From assembly GCA_002306055.1 (NCBI GenBank), contig DBRR01000047.1, forward strand, positions 53,272 to 101,850: a stretch of DNA of 48,579 nt, in the 5' to 3' direction. Source of the stretch: Anaerolineaceae bacterium UBA1363 (GTDB lineage Bacteria; Chloroflexota; Anaerolineae; Anaerolineales; Anaerolineaceae). Below the pieces are notes generated by a model. That model ran no database searches and had not been told where the DNA came from. It saw only the letters and a list, made by a program, of their open reading frames with translations. A program made the translations under genes and the position numbers. Shown one piece after another: positions 32,382 through 41,438 of this stretch. The number at the start of each line of letters is the position of its first letter. Position 1 is the stretch's first letter.

Positions 32382-34425
32382 TTACAAGTTAGCGCAATCC
32401 TGGACTATTTCATCGAGTTCATTATCTGTTAATCCTTGAGTCCTATTAGAAAACACACCGTTTAAGAAGCTGGTGAAATCAGATGGTGTTTGACGATAAT
32501 TCTTGCCAAAGTAATAACGGTTATCGGCAAATGAAATAATACACGACGCTCTGGCGCGTGTGATTGATACATATAACATTCTTGCAGCCTCGAATATTAA
32601 ACCTTGGTAATGAATTCTCTTTAGGCCTGGCAAGATTTGTTGTTCAAGACCAGGAATAAAAACAATTCTTGCACTCAGTCCCTTTGCGCCATGCATTGTC
32701 ATTATTTGTATTTTTTGATCATTACCTTGCTGACCAGTATACGGGATCTGTAAACGGGAATAAATATCTTTTAGAATATTTTCCCGTTGCTCACTATTAT
32801 CTGTCAAAATGTAATCTAACAATTCCTTTAATGTTGTTGCTTGTGGTAATTGTGCGATTTTATTTTGCCACTCTTGAACTTCTACTTGACCAAAAATATT
32901 TTGAATGATTTGAGTTATTTCTGCGACCCGACAACTCAGAAGATTGTCTGGTTGCCAGGAAGAAATTAAGTTACAGATATTTCTCACATCATTTATTATG
33001 TTAATTAACCGAGTTGAAAAGACTCCATTTGGAATAGGATTACGAAAAATATCCTGGTAATTTAAATTATTTGTTTCTACTAATTCCGCGATATTGTTGC
33101 AAGATGTAGGTCCTATATTTGGTCTTGATCCTAAAATTAGTCTGTAAGCAAAATAATCATCTGTATGACACGCTAAACGAAGTAATCCAATGACAAACCT
33201 GCCAGCTTTTTTATCAAAAAAGCTCTCTTCCCTTGGAGACTCGTATAATATATTTAAGCCATCCAATTCACTGGTTATTGGCTGTAGCTGAATCTTGGAG
33301 TTGGCCAATAAAATCATAATCTGTTTTGGGTCTATTCCTCGGTTTATTAGTGAGCTTATTGATTGCGCAATCGCTCTTGACTCTTGATTACCCCTTTTAA
33401 AAATGCCATAAATAAACAGTTCCATTTACAGGTGGAACAGAATTTTCATATAAGGAAGAAATATTTTTCGGAATTCTGTGTTGACCTCCGTAGTGATTTA
33501 TTAGAGTACGCGCGGAATTTGAAATAAAGGGGGTACATCTAAAGCAATCGTGAAGCGAATGATCAGAGGCACCAGCAAACCTTTGATGATAAAGCTGAAT
33601 TCCACTTGGAGAGGCAAAACGAAATGAATAAATACTTTGATCGTCATCCCCAGCGACAAATGTATTAACACCGTTTTGGGTTAAGCGATCAATGAATTCT
33701 ATGTCAAGTGGATTGAGGTCCTGGTATTCATCAACAATGAGGTAATGGATATTGAGCAAGTTCTCCGGATGAAGGGTATTTGCCCGCATATATTCAAGAC
33801 ATTTTTGAACAATTTCTCCAGGTAGAAGACAGGAGTATATTTTTGTTCTGGAAAGATGAAATGTTTGATAGTTCTGACGTTCTTGTGGTGAAATTGGTGG
33901 AGTGGGTGGAATAAAGTTAACTGGATTCCATTGGCCTGTTCCACAGAAAGCTTCAAAATCACGTCGAATGTCTTCACAGCGTCTTGGTGGGTACCCATTT
34001 ATCGGATTACCCGAGGTGTATCCAGAGTGTACAGAAAACTCTGAGTCGATAATATTTTTTAATTCCCAATCATCAAGGATACTGGGTGTTCCAGGATATG
34101 TTAACAGTCCTGCCATACTTAGTGTTCTAAGCGCTAAAGAATGTAGCGTTGTAATACTTACATTTCTTCCCTCAGGTCTTCCGTGGTCTTCACAATATTT
34201 CTTAACCCTTTTCATTAGGTCTTGAGAACTTGCTCGAGTAAATGAAATAGCAAATATATTAGATGGCAGTGTCCCATTTTGTAATAACCATAAAATTCTT
34301 TTTTCAATTACAGATGATTTTCCAGTTCCTGGACCAGCAATAAGCCTGACCTGAGGGTTCGAATCAAATGCGGCTGAGTTTTGGTTAACTTCCGCTTTAT
34401 TGATTTGTTGTTGTGTTATTGGCAT
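32382..34425 (-). pseudogene. UvrD/PcrA-like helicase split by a frameshift
   Basis: Two overlapping frames together give one superfamily 1 helicase of ~680 residues. The first (34425 to 33397) has AGPGTGKSSVIEKR (Walker A), VDEYQDLNP (motif II) and GDDDQSIYSFR (motif III); the second (33425 to 32382) has MHGAKGLSARIVFIPG and LYVSITRARASCIISF (motifs V-VI). They meet at a T5 run (read on the minus strand, 33399-33403): dropping one T joins TVYLWHF to KRGNQESRAIAQSI, which reads as a normal helicase. A +1 slip at TTT before the TAA stop could also join them. AT-rich unlike its neighbours, it is likely transferred. Confidence 0.8.
33399..33403 (-). other. Frameshift site in the helicase
   Basis: A run of five T (minus strand) followed by AAAA. 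In the first frame the sequence reads CAT TTT TAA (stop). A +1 shift at TTT, which can re-pair with TTT, continues as AAA AGG GGT into the second half. Natural mutation is the simplest reading, a recoding site of the prfB type the more interesting one. Confidence 0.5.
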
Positions 34426-34540
34426 ATTTTCTCCCTAATAAAAAATTATCATATTCTGAAAATCCACGTCTGATGATTTTTGCCAACAAATTCACCCCAG
34501 AAGGGTGATGGTTGTGGCTGAACTCATTTAAGTTTAGCAT
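34397..34540 (-). CDS. Possible 47-residue small protein
   Basis: An ATG (minus strand, 34540) with GGAG 6 nt upstream opens 47 codons that overlap the start of the helicase gene by 29 nt. The predicted peptide (beginning MLNLNEFSHNHHPSG) is polar, with no recognised domain or membrane segment. It may be a leader or translationally coupled small protein, or chance. It is too short for automatic listing. Confidence 0.3.
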   Translation of the reverse strand: MLNLNEFSHNHHPSGVNLLAKIIRRGFSEYDNFLLGRKYANNTTTNQ

Positions 34541-34780
34541 GATTTTCTCCGTTGTTCAGCGGTTTTAGCGACCCATTTCATAAAAACGGATGTAGAAAAA
34601 GATATTTCTCGGCTTTGTTTAAATACAAACAACAGATTGGTACATATAAACGTTTATTTTAGGTAAGACAATTTGCATAGATATCTTGATAAAGATAGTT
34701 TGTTGAAAGCTTCCACACAACACTCCTTGCCATTCTGACGATCTTCCCTGCCAGAAATATGTACTTCAAGCGGAACGTCT
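34541..34780. other. AT-rich gap inside the island
   Basis: Between the small ORF and the MazF remnant lies about 240 nt of AT-rich sequence without a recognised gene, RNA or terminator. It could contain the promoter of the helicase gene. Nothing firmer can be said. Confidence 0.35.
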
Positions 34781-34942
34781 TTATTTCTCAGAGTGTCGAT
34801 CTGACAAATTCTTCTTTATACGATTAAAGCGCTCAAATGAAATTTCACCAATTACGCCAAGAAGTATTTCGCTTGAAACAGCCGCTAAACGTCCAACTCG
34901 AATTACGCTTGTAACTTTTAGTCCACCCTGCTCAAAATCAAA
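34781..34942 (-). pseudogene. MazF/PemK toxin C-terminal remnant
   Basis: Immediately after the AbiEii gene, another minus-strand frame encodes about 50 residues that read like the C-terminus of a MazF/PemK-family mRNA interferase (GLKVTSVIRVGRLAAVSS, then LGVIGEISFERFNRIKKNL). An in-frame TAA lies two codons before it, no start codon is available and the catalytic N-terminal half is missing. It is a decayed toxin piece, overlapping the AbiEii stop by a few bases. Confidence 0.5.
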
Positions 34943-35744
34943 TCTTTAACATCCTTTCAAAAGTGTCGAGGGTGAGTAAATTCAGGTTAAAACTCGGTTC
35001 AACAAATGGTCGAACATCATCCACAATCCCTGACCAGCTCAGGGTTTGCAACCTTTGCCAAATCTGTTGTTTCCAATTTTCTTCGGTCAAGAGTCCGCCA
35101 TTCCAATTTGTCTGGGCGAGGGCATTATTCAAGAGGATCAAATTGGGGGCTGGCCAGGTTGGATCGCTCAGGTACCAAAGCAGATCATAAATATCGCGTC
35201 CCTTTATGTACGAGCGTTGTAAGATTGCATGGAGTTTTCCCGAAAGTAAAGAAGGTTTATCATGGTGGTGAAGTTGAAGAACAACAAACCGTCTGACGAC
35301 AGTTGTGGCTAAACCAGCTCCCTTTGGAGGATTAGTATCGACTTCAATCTTCACTGCAAGGACCTCACTCTGCATGGGAGATAGCCCCATCTCGTAAAGC
35401 AAACCCGGAAAGCGAATAAATGCTCTATGGACCGTTTTTTGATCGTTTGCTTTTATTTCGATCTGATATCCCTCTGGAGATAAATCAGAGCGGATTGCTT
35501 TCAAGAAATCTCGGAAATTATAGTATTCTCGATTTCCTTCCAGAGCAAAGTCGAGATCTTCAGAGTAGCGGCCATGTGAAAACAAGAAATGAAGGGCAGT
35601 TCCGCCATGGAAAGCCAGAGGAATCATGGCGCCTGATTTTTGCAGAGATTCCAAAATCCGTGCCTGTAAATACTCACGCACCAGGTTTCTTCCTTCTAGT
35701 GTGGTGGGTGTTTGTTTTACCAGGTTTGCCAAATATTCTTTCAT
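34938..35744 (-). CDS. AbiEii-type nucleotidyltransferase toxin
   Basis: The 268-residue protein has the AbiEii/DUF1814 nucleotidyltransferase signature FHGGTALHFLFS...RYSEDLDFAL (about residues 43-70) in which the GG and the DxD pattern form the active site. These enzymes transfer nucleotides to tRNA or other targets and cause growth arrest during phage infection. It overlaps the adjacent antitoxin gene by 4 nt (antitoxin first, toxin second), the usual order in type IV AbiE systems. The gene looks intact. Confidence 0.85.
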   Translation of the reverse strand: MKEYLANLVKQTPTTLEGRNLVREYLQARILESLQKSGAMIPLAFHGGTALHFLFSHGRYSEDLDFALEGNREYYNFRDFLKAIRSDLSPEGYQIEIKANDQKTVHRAFIRFPGLLYEMGLSPMQSEVLAVKIEVDTNPPKGAGLATTVVRRFVVLQLHHHDKPSLLSGKLHAILQRSYIKGRDIYDLLWYLSDPTWPAPNLILLNNALAQTNWNGGLLTEENWKQQIWQRLQTLSWSGIVDDVRPFVEPSFNLNLLTLDTFERMLKI

Positions 35745-36379
35745 AGGTCCTCAAATTTTTCAGATTCGCCAGATATTAATTGGAGAATACCTTTGACAGC
35801 GTTTTGTAGTTTTGGAGTGTTGAATTTTTCTGACTGACTTCTAAGCAAGTCTTTATCAAGTTTTTCTGTGTTCTGTAATCGCAATTCTTTCAGGTAAGCT
35901 GGAGAGTCTCCTCCAGGTTGTAAGTAGATCAAATCCAGGAGCGCTTTTTCTGGTGTGGCGATTAAAGCGCTTTGTTCACCTAATTCAGTCATTCGGTAAC
36001 CGAACAACAACTCTGTTTTGATATGTCGAAATTCAAAAGTTCCTAACGGAGTATCCAATCGTTCCGGACGGCCAGTCGACACACTGGTAGTGATATTCAC
36101 AACTTCGGGGATCAGTCCGTAAAACGATAATGCGGATTGGAGGCTAACATAGGATGCCTTCTGGAGGTGATTGGCGACCAGGAAGGGGTGAGGCTGTTGT
36201 CTTTGATAGAGGGGTGCGATTGAATAGAGTCCCCTGCGAAGTTGATAAATTTTACCGGCTTTTATCCAACGGGAAAGTTGGATGCGAATCAACTTTGGAT
36301 CGACATCCCCAGCGAGAAGGATGGACGATTCAAAGATGGGTTCGTCTCCGATTAGTTTTAATAACGAATTAAATTCCAT
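35741..36379 (-). CDS. AbiEi-type antitoxin with winged-helix domain
   Basis: The 212-residue protein starts with a winged-helix region (about residues 1-60; IRIQLSRWIKAGKIYQLRRGLYSI) typical of the AbiEi antitoxin family, followed by a conserved C-terminal part with TPEKALLDLIYLQ. AbiEi binds the promoter as repressor and counteracts the toxin without stable complex formation. It precedes the toxin gene with a 4-nt overlap. The ~140 nt upstream (36380-36520) would hold its promoter. Confidence 0.85.
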   Translation of the reverse strand: MEFNSLLKLIGDEPIFESSILLAGDVDPKLIRIQLSRWIKAGKIYQLRRGLYSIAPLYQRQQPHPFLVANHLQKASYVSLQSALSFYGLIPEVVNITTSVSTGRPERLDTPLGTFEFRHIKTELLFGYRMTELGEQSALIATPEKALLDLIYLQPGGDSPAYLKELRLQNTEKLDKDLLRSQSEKFNTPKLQNAVKGILQLISGESEKFEDL

Positions 36380-36520
36380 TGCATTATATTAGCACGAATG
36401 ATAACTTAATACAATAGAAACTGTGGAATAAAAAATAGCAGTTCTTGAAGAAGAGTTAATTAACCTGGAAGCATAAAGACGCAATTTACACCACGTTATG
36501 GGCATTATCTGATGCGTCCA

Positions 36521-36774
36521 CACTGGAAACTTCGGTGTGGTTCACCCGCCAGCGGTCCAACTTGATGGGCATTTCGTCCGCGTTTGTCAAGCGTTTGAGC
36601 TTGCGTTGGAGGGTCATACCCTGCGACTCAAATTCAAAGGGTTCTTCCACGTATTCAGCTTTCACGGGGCAGACTTCTATGCAGGCACCGCATTTGATGC
36701 AGTAATAATCCGCCAAAACCAGCTCGCCGGATTCGTCGATATGGAGGGCACGGGTGGGGCAGATGTCGGCACAA
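36521..36774 (-). pseudogene. Partial copy of the polyferredoxin gene
   Basis: This 254-nt stretch corresponds to 38722-38975 (offset 2201), the interior of the intact polyferredoxin gene, with scattered mismatches. It retains a ferredoxin motif (YYCIKCGACIEVCPVKAEYV) but has neither a true start nor a full set of clusters and runs out into unrelated sequence on both sides. Its orientation and order relative to the phosphoesterase fragment at 31568 match those of the intact genes. Confidence 0.85.
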
Positions 36775-36872
36775 GAGAGTCAGGCGCTTTCAGAATGCAA
36801 GTTCCGTAATTTTAACAGTACGTTTAACCAAACCGGGCGGGGGATGTAATACAATAATGCCAGGAAAAAATT

Positions 36873-38258
36873 GTGATTATCGTCATGTCGGATTTGCATT
36901 TTGCGGACAGCAGCTCGCTGTCAATTGGGGAGCATTATTTTAACCACAATCTGCCGCCTGAAGTGTACCGCGCGTTTTTCAATGAAATTCTCGAATTTAT
37001 TCGCAATGAAAATATCGAAGACATTGACCTGGTTTTGGCGGGAGATATTTTTGAGGTCACCCGTTCCCCGCTTTGGCATAAAGATCACTTGCGACCTTAC
37101 GCGCACAATGATCAGGTGACTGAGGGTAGTGATCTGGAAGGGCGCATCAACGAAATCATGAACGCCATTGCAGCCGATACACGCGTTTCAGCCACGTTGG
37201 ATCTGTTTCGCAACCTGACAATTCAACTTCGCCGACCGGTCCGGATCCATTTCATCCCCGGGAACCACGACCGGCTTCTGAATGCAAGCCAGAGCATCCG
37301 CAACCGTACTCGCAGTTTCCTCGGGATGGAGCCATCCGACCTTCCATTTGACAACCAATATCTGTATCAGACCAATGGCGAGACAAAAGTGCTGATCCGC
37401 CACGGCCATGAGTATGACGCTGCTAACTTTGGGGTGGATTTTCGGCAGTGGCTCGAAATTCCGACCTTGATTAATAAGAGTTATTACGACAAGCCTTCTT
37501 TCGGGGATATTGTTACCTCCGAAATTGCCGCAAAATTACCAATTCTCTTTAAGGAATACTACACCGAGGAAGGCATCCTGGATGACGCGGATCTTTCCAT
37601 CATGTTCCAGCGATTGATCGATTTTGACAATGTGCGGCCTACCAATGCCCTGATCAACTTTTTGTTTTCCACCCCCGGGCTTTCCATGAAGGAAGTCTGG
37701 CGCCTGATTGAGCCAATATTCATAAAAATGCTCGACGACCTGGCAGCCTCTGCTGAAATCAGCCGGCAGATGATTGACTTTGGCGGGATATCCGGTTTCT
37801 CTGCTGCAAGCCTGAAAGCGATCCTGAGAACACGCCTTTGGCGAAGAGGATTGCCCTTCTGGGCGGTCAAGACCTTACTGGCTCCGGTTTCGCGCCGTTC
37901 GATAATTGGCGATCAGTCGGCGATTATTCTCAAAGAAGAATGTATGCGCACAGAGAACTCCCCCGTGCGTTGCATTGTTAGCGGGCATACGCATAATCCA
38001 CTGGTGCAGTTGATGAAAGTGGAAAAGGGGGTTGAAACCTACTACATCAATTCCGGCACCTTCAGAAATGTGATAACGTCCACGCCGAACCTCCGTGATT
38101 TTGGGCGGTTGCGTTCCAAAGCGCGGGTTTTGATCTTTTCACACGGCGAACGAAATCCTGAATACAACCGCGCCACTGGCTGGTCCTTTGATTTCACCGC
38201 ACGGCACGGTTTTGGAGCCATGCCCCCCGAGCAAGACGACTTACATTATCTTGATTGA
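36873..38258 (+). CDS. Calcineurin-like metallophosphoesterase
   Basis: The 461-residue protein has the complete calcineurin-type metal-binding set: SDLHFAD (about 6-12), LAGDIFE (about 54-60), IPGNHDR (about 128-134) and SGHTHNP near residue 371. It probably hydrolyses a phosphoester; DNA, nucleotides and lipid substrates are all known for the fold. The start is a GTG with AGGA upstream. The 3' end overlaps the convergent 99-residue gene by 18 nt. Part of its sequence is duplicated at 31568-31809. Confidence 0.85.
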   Translation: MIIVMSDLHFADSSSLSIGEHYFNHNLPPEVYRAFFNEILEFIRNENIEDIDLVLAGDIFEVTRSPLWHKDHLRPYAHNDQVTEGSDLEGRINEIMNAIAADTRVSATLDLFRNLTIQLRRPVRIHFIPGNHDRLLNASQSIRNRTRSFLGMEPSDLPFDNQYLYQTNGETKVLIRHGHEYDAANFGVDFRQWLEIPTLINKSYYDKPSFGDIVTSEIAAKLPILFKEYYTEEGILDDADLSIMFQRLIDFDNVRPTNALINFLFSTPGLSMKEVWRLIEPIFIKMLDDLAASAEISRQMIDFGGISGFSAASLKAILRTRLWRRGLPFWAVKTLLAPVSRRSIIGDQSAIILKEECMRTENSPVRCIVSGHTHNPLVQLMKVEKGVETYYINSGTFRNVITSTPNLRDFGRLRSKARVLIFSHGERNPEYNRATGWSFDFTARHGFGAMPPEQDDLHYLD

Positions 38259-38540
38259 GCTGGTCAACCGGCGGGCTGTTTCGTAATCCTTACGGCGAAC
38301 GTAAATAGCGTAAGAGATCGAGGACTGCGTCCCCCATTTATTTTGGGAGAGGTTGATGCGCATATAGGTACGTGAATCCAACATCGTCCCAATGGTGCCA
38401 CGCATGCGCAAAGTCTGGATGCGATACTGAATGCCATTTTCATCCAGGATTGTACAGGCTTGATGGATCGCTTCGGCGGAGGTTTCTACCATCAGCCTTT
38501 TGAGGAATGGGATTAACATTAGAAATTGTGGTAATTTCAT
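38241..38540 (-). CDS. Unknown 99-residue protein at the end of the AOR-Hdr operon
   Basis: I do not recognise this gene. The predicted protein is 99 residues, basic, with an N-terminal hydrophobic segment (FLMLIPFLKRL), no cysteines and a YAIYVRRKDYETARRL ending that recalls small signalling-type or DUF2007-like domains. It lies 26 nt after the polyferredoxin gene on the same strand, so it is probably the last gene of the operon. Its 3' end overlaps the phosphoesterase gene. Confidence 0.6.
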   Translation of the reverse strand: MKLPQFLMLIPFLKRLMVETSAEAIHQACTILDENGIQYRIQTLRMRGTIGTMLDSRTYMRINLSQNKWGTQSSISYAIYVRRKDYETARRLTSSIKIM

Positions 38541-38566
38541 CCAATTCCTCCTTCCTGAGAAAACAC

Positions 38567-39550
38567 TTATCCTTCGATTTCTTTTTTAAGTTGTGCCTTT
38601 GCCAGCAAATTTCCACGAAGTGCATCGATCAGGTCCGCCCGCCGCAGTGCGCCCTTTCGGTCAATCTCGATTGACTTGGCTTTGTCATCCGAAACCTTGC
38701 GCAATGCCTCTATCCAGGACGCACTCGACACTTCGGTATGATTCACCCGCCAGCGTTCCACTTTGATGGGCAGTTCATCCGCGTTCGTCAGGCGTTTGAG
38801 CTTCCGTTGGAGGGTCATACCCTGCGACTCAAACTCAAAGGGTTCTTCTACGTATTCAGCTTTCACCGGGCAGACTTCCATGCAGGCTCCGCACTTGATG
38901 CAGTAATAATCTGCCAGCACCAACTCACCGGAATCGTCAATGTGGAGCGCGCGGGTGGGGCAGATATCAGCGCATGCCACACAGCCTTCCACGCAGCGTT
39001 CCCGGTGCAACTGGACCGAGCCGACCCAGGCCTGCCGGACTTCAAAGGCGCCCTTACTGGCGATCTCACACTGGCGGCAGTGGATGCAGTTATCAAAATC
39101 AATCCGCATCGTTTCGCGGACTTCATCGTAACTGATGACGCCGGTTGGGCAGTTGTCGATCAGGAAATCTTTAAGCGAAAAGTCAAACTTTTCCTTGTGG
39201 AAAATGGTCTTGGTGATGAATTCGGGATAAGCGCCGTACTCAATGACCGGGATTTCAGGTTTGCCATTGATGGTGAGCGAGATGGCATGCGTGGGGCAGG
39301 ATACGACGCAAGCGCCGCAGTTGACGCACTTCTTTTCGTCGACGTCCACCGAGGATCGTTTGACGATGCGTCCGTCTTTTAATTCTGCTTCCACATGGGT
39401 GAGCGCGTCTTTGGGGCAAACTATCGGACCGATCTGGCAGCCAACGCAGCGGTCGAGATCCCACCGCATCAGGTAATTGCGCGTGACCATTGGGCGTTGG
39501 ATAGTCATTTCATGTTCGGTTTTGGTTTTCTTTGGAATACCGCGACTCAT
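38567..39550 (-). CDS. Polyferredoxin with about five [4Fe-4S] motifs
   Basis: The 327-residue protein has a series of ferredoxin motifs: an atypical first one (CVGCQIGPIVCP, missing the third cysteine), CVNCGACVVSCP, a split motif with CIHCRQC and NCPTGV, CVEGCVACADICP and CIKCGACMEVCP. It should shuttle electrons within the AOR-Hdr-Flx complex or to free ferredoxin. It lies 7 nt after the FlxA-like gene. A 250-bp segment of it is duplicated at 36521-36774. No HdrB-type CCG domain is present in it. Confidence 0.85.
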   Translation of the reverse strand: MSRGIPKKTKTEHEMTIQRPMVTRNYLMRWDLDRCVGCQIGPIVCPKDALTHVEAELKDGRIVKRSSVDVDEKKCVNCGACVVSCPTHAISLTINGKPEIPVIEYGAYPEFITKTIFHKEKFDFSLKDFLIDNCPTGVISYDEVRETMRIDFDNCIHCRQCEIASKGAFEVRQAWVGSVQLHRERCVEGCVACADICPTRALHIDDSGELVLADYYCIKCGACMEVCPVKAEYVEEPFEFESQGMTLQRKLKRLTNADELPIKVERWRVNHTEVSSASWIEALRKVSDDKAKSIEIDRKGALRRADLIDALRGNLLAKAQLKKEIEG

Positions 39551-39557
39551 GTTTCTC

Positions 39558-40415
39558 CTAAAGGTCTGCCGGCAGGGCGTTCAGCTCAGCGAGGCTAAAG
39601 ACCGGACCGTCTTTACAGATATATTTTGGACCGAGATTGCAGCGACCGCACTTGCCGATGCCGCATTTCATGCGCTTTTCAAGCGAGGTGAAAATGGTTT
39701 CAGGGGGGAAACCGAGCTCGACGAGAGCAGGCAGGGTGAATTTGGTCATAATTGGAGGACCGCAAACAACTGCCACACTATTGACTGGGGAAGGCCTGAC
39801 CTCTTTGACCACATCAGGAACATAGCCCACATGGTGGAGCCAATCCTGCTCCGGGACGTCGATGGCTTGATGCACTTCCATGTCATCGCGTTGGTGCCAG
39901 GCGGCAATATCCTGCTTGTACATACACAGACCGGAGGTGCGTGTGCCATAGATGACGGTCAATTTGCCATAATCTCCACGATTGGAGGGATGGTGCAGGT
40001 GTTTGGTGAGGGCATAGAGGGTTGAGAAGGCACAACCGCCGCCTATGATGACGAGGTTCTTACCTTTCCATTCTTCCAATGGAAACCCATTGCCGAGCGG
40101 TCCGCGCATACCGATCGGGTCACCAGGTTTGAGGGCATGCAGGGCAGTTGTCACGGAACCCAGTTTTTGGGCAGTAAAACGGACAAAATCCCCTTCCCAG
40201 GCAGCGCTTGCGACGCCCAGGGCGGACTCGCCTTTGCCGATGACACTTAACAAGCAGAATTGGCCTGGATTGAAGGCAGCGAAGAATTCGCGCGCATCCT
40301 GCGGGTCGTCAAAGCTCAGTTCAAGGGTTTTGAGCGAGTTGTCGGTGGATTCGTAATAAGCATGCAAAACATGCATAGGAATAGGCAAATAGGGACTGCG
40401 GCCCTCATTAGGCAT
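39558..40415 (-). CDS. FlxA-like FAD/NAD(P) oxidoreductase
   Basis: Start chosen at the ATG at 40415, which overlaps the upstream stop by 8 nt; the longer frame is unsupported. The ~285-residue protein belongs to the ferredoxin-NADP reductase/PyrK-like family: an FAD domain, GPLGNGFPLE, an NAD-binding IIGGGCAFSTLYALTKHL region and a C-terminal [2Fe-2S] motif (CGIGKCGRCNLG...C). In FlxABCD or sulfhydrogenase complexes this subunit exchanges electrons with NAD(P)H. Here it would provide the NAD(H) end of the AOR-Hdr complex. Confidence 0.85.
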   Translation of the reverse strand: MPNEGRSPYLPIPMHVLHAYYESTDNSLKTLELSFDDPQDAREFFAAFNPGQFCLLSVIGKGESALGVASAAWEGDFVRFTAQKLGSVTTALHALKPGDPIGMRGPLGNGFPLEEWKGKNLVIIGGGCAFSTLYALTKHLHHPSNRGDYGKLTVIYGTRTSGLCMYKQDIAAWHQRDDMEVHQAIDVPEQDWLHHVGYVPDVVKEVRPSPVNSVAVVCGPPIMTKFTLPALVELGFPPETIFTSLEKRMKCGIGKCGRCNLGPKYICKDGPVFSLAELNALPADL

Positions 40416-41427
40416 GGAGCACCTCACTGGGAAGTTGATGGGCTTTGCGCAGCATGGCGCGAATATCCAGGCCAACCGGGCAATAACGCACGCAGCGACC
40501 GCAGCCAGTGCAGCCGATCTGGTTGATTTGGTCCAGCCAGTAGCTGTATTTGTGACTCAAACGCTGACGCGTGCGTTCCACACGGCTGGGGCGAGGGTTG
40601 TGACCGGAAGCTTCGAGGGAATAGGTGCGGAACATGCAGGTGTCCCAATTGCGCACGCGTTCACCGCGTTGGGCTTCGTCGACGATGTCGAAACAGAAGC
40701 AGGTTGGGCAGAGGAACGTGCACACTCCACAGCCCAAACAGGAGCGGGAAACTTCTTCCCAGTAGGGACTGGCGAAGTTCTGATCGAGCTTTTGCTTAAG
40801 CCCTTCTGTCTCGAAGGCAATGGGCATGCTCGCTTTGGCAGCCTGCTGCACCTCGCTTGCTTGCATACTTTGGTCTTCAGACGCTGTTTCAAGTTGGGTG
40901 AAAAGGTATTCGCCTTTGTCAGTCAGGATTTCCACCAGGAAGATCTCACCAAGGTCTGTGAGAATCGCGTCCAGACCGGCGTGATTGAACGGTCCCGAGC
41001 CTACGGTAGTACAGAAACCCGTTTTGCAGGGTTCGTCGCAGCCAAGGCCAACCACCACCGTGGCTTCACGGCGGGCTTTCCAGAGTGGGTCTGTGTAGCG
41101 TTCCTGCTCAAAAACCGTATCCAGCATGGTCATGGCATGCGCGTCGCATGGATGGATGCCAAAAATGAGGCGGGGTGCAGTTTCTGAAGGGACTTCTTCG
41201 TATCCGCCAAAGCGCGTGAATTTTAGCAGAGCCTCAGAGGTCGGCAAAAAGAGGGCTTTTGGTGGAATACGCGTGTTGTGGGCTTTATCGAAGGCTAGTT
41301 CAAAGCCATCCTGCAGCGGCAGAAAATGGGTGAAATTCTGCAGAGATTGCGGGGCATAAACCTCATAATCCTGGCGCCAGGCGTTCAGCAAGTGCTTTAA
41401 GTGGTCTTTTTTGAGGATCAGGTTCAT
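40408..41427 (-). CDS. FlxB-like 4Fe-4S dicluster subunit
   Basis: Start chosen at the ATG at 41427 (AGGAG upstream); a TTG five codons earlier is less likely. The ~339-residue protein resembles the beta subunit of sulfhydrogenases and anaerobic sulfite reductase A: an N-terminal domain of unknown ligand use and two C-terminal [4Fe-4S] motifs, CLGCGVCTFLCPTCFCF and CTGCGRCVRYCP. It should pass electrons from the FlxA-like flavoprotein towards HdrA. It sits between the FlxC-like and FlxA-like genes with short overlaps. Confidence 0.83.
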   Translation of the reverse strand: MNLILKKDHLKHLLNAWRQDYEVYAPQSLQNFTHFLPLQDGFELAFDKAHNTRIPPKALFLPTSEALLKFTRFGGYEEVPSETAPRLIFGIHPCDAHAMTMLDTVFEQERYTDPLWKARREATVVVGLGCDEPCKTGFCTTVGSGPFNHAGLDAILTDLGEIFLVEILTDKGEYLFTQLETASEDQSMQASEVQQAAKASMPIAFETEGLKQKLDQNFASPYWEEVSRSCLGCGVCTFLCPTCFCFDIVDEAQRGERVRNWDTCMFRTYSLEASGHNPRPSRVERTRQRLSHKYSYWLDQINQIGCTGCGRCVRYCPVGLDIRAMLRKAHQLPSEVLHA

Positions 41428-41438
41428 GTTGGCTCTCC

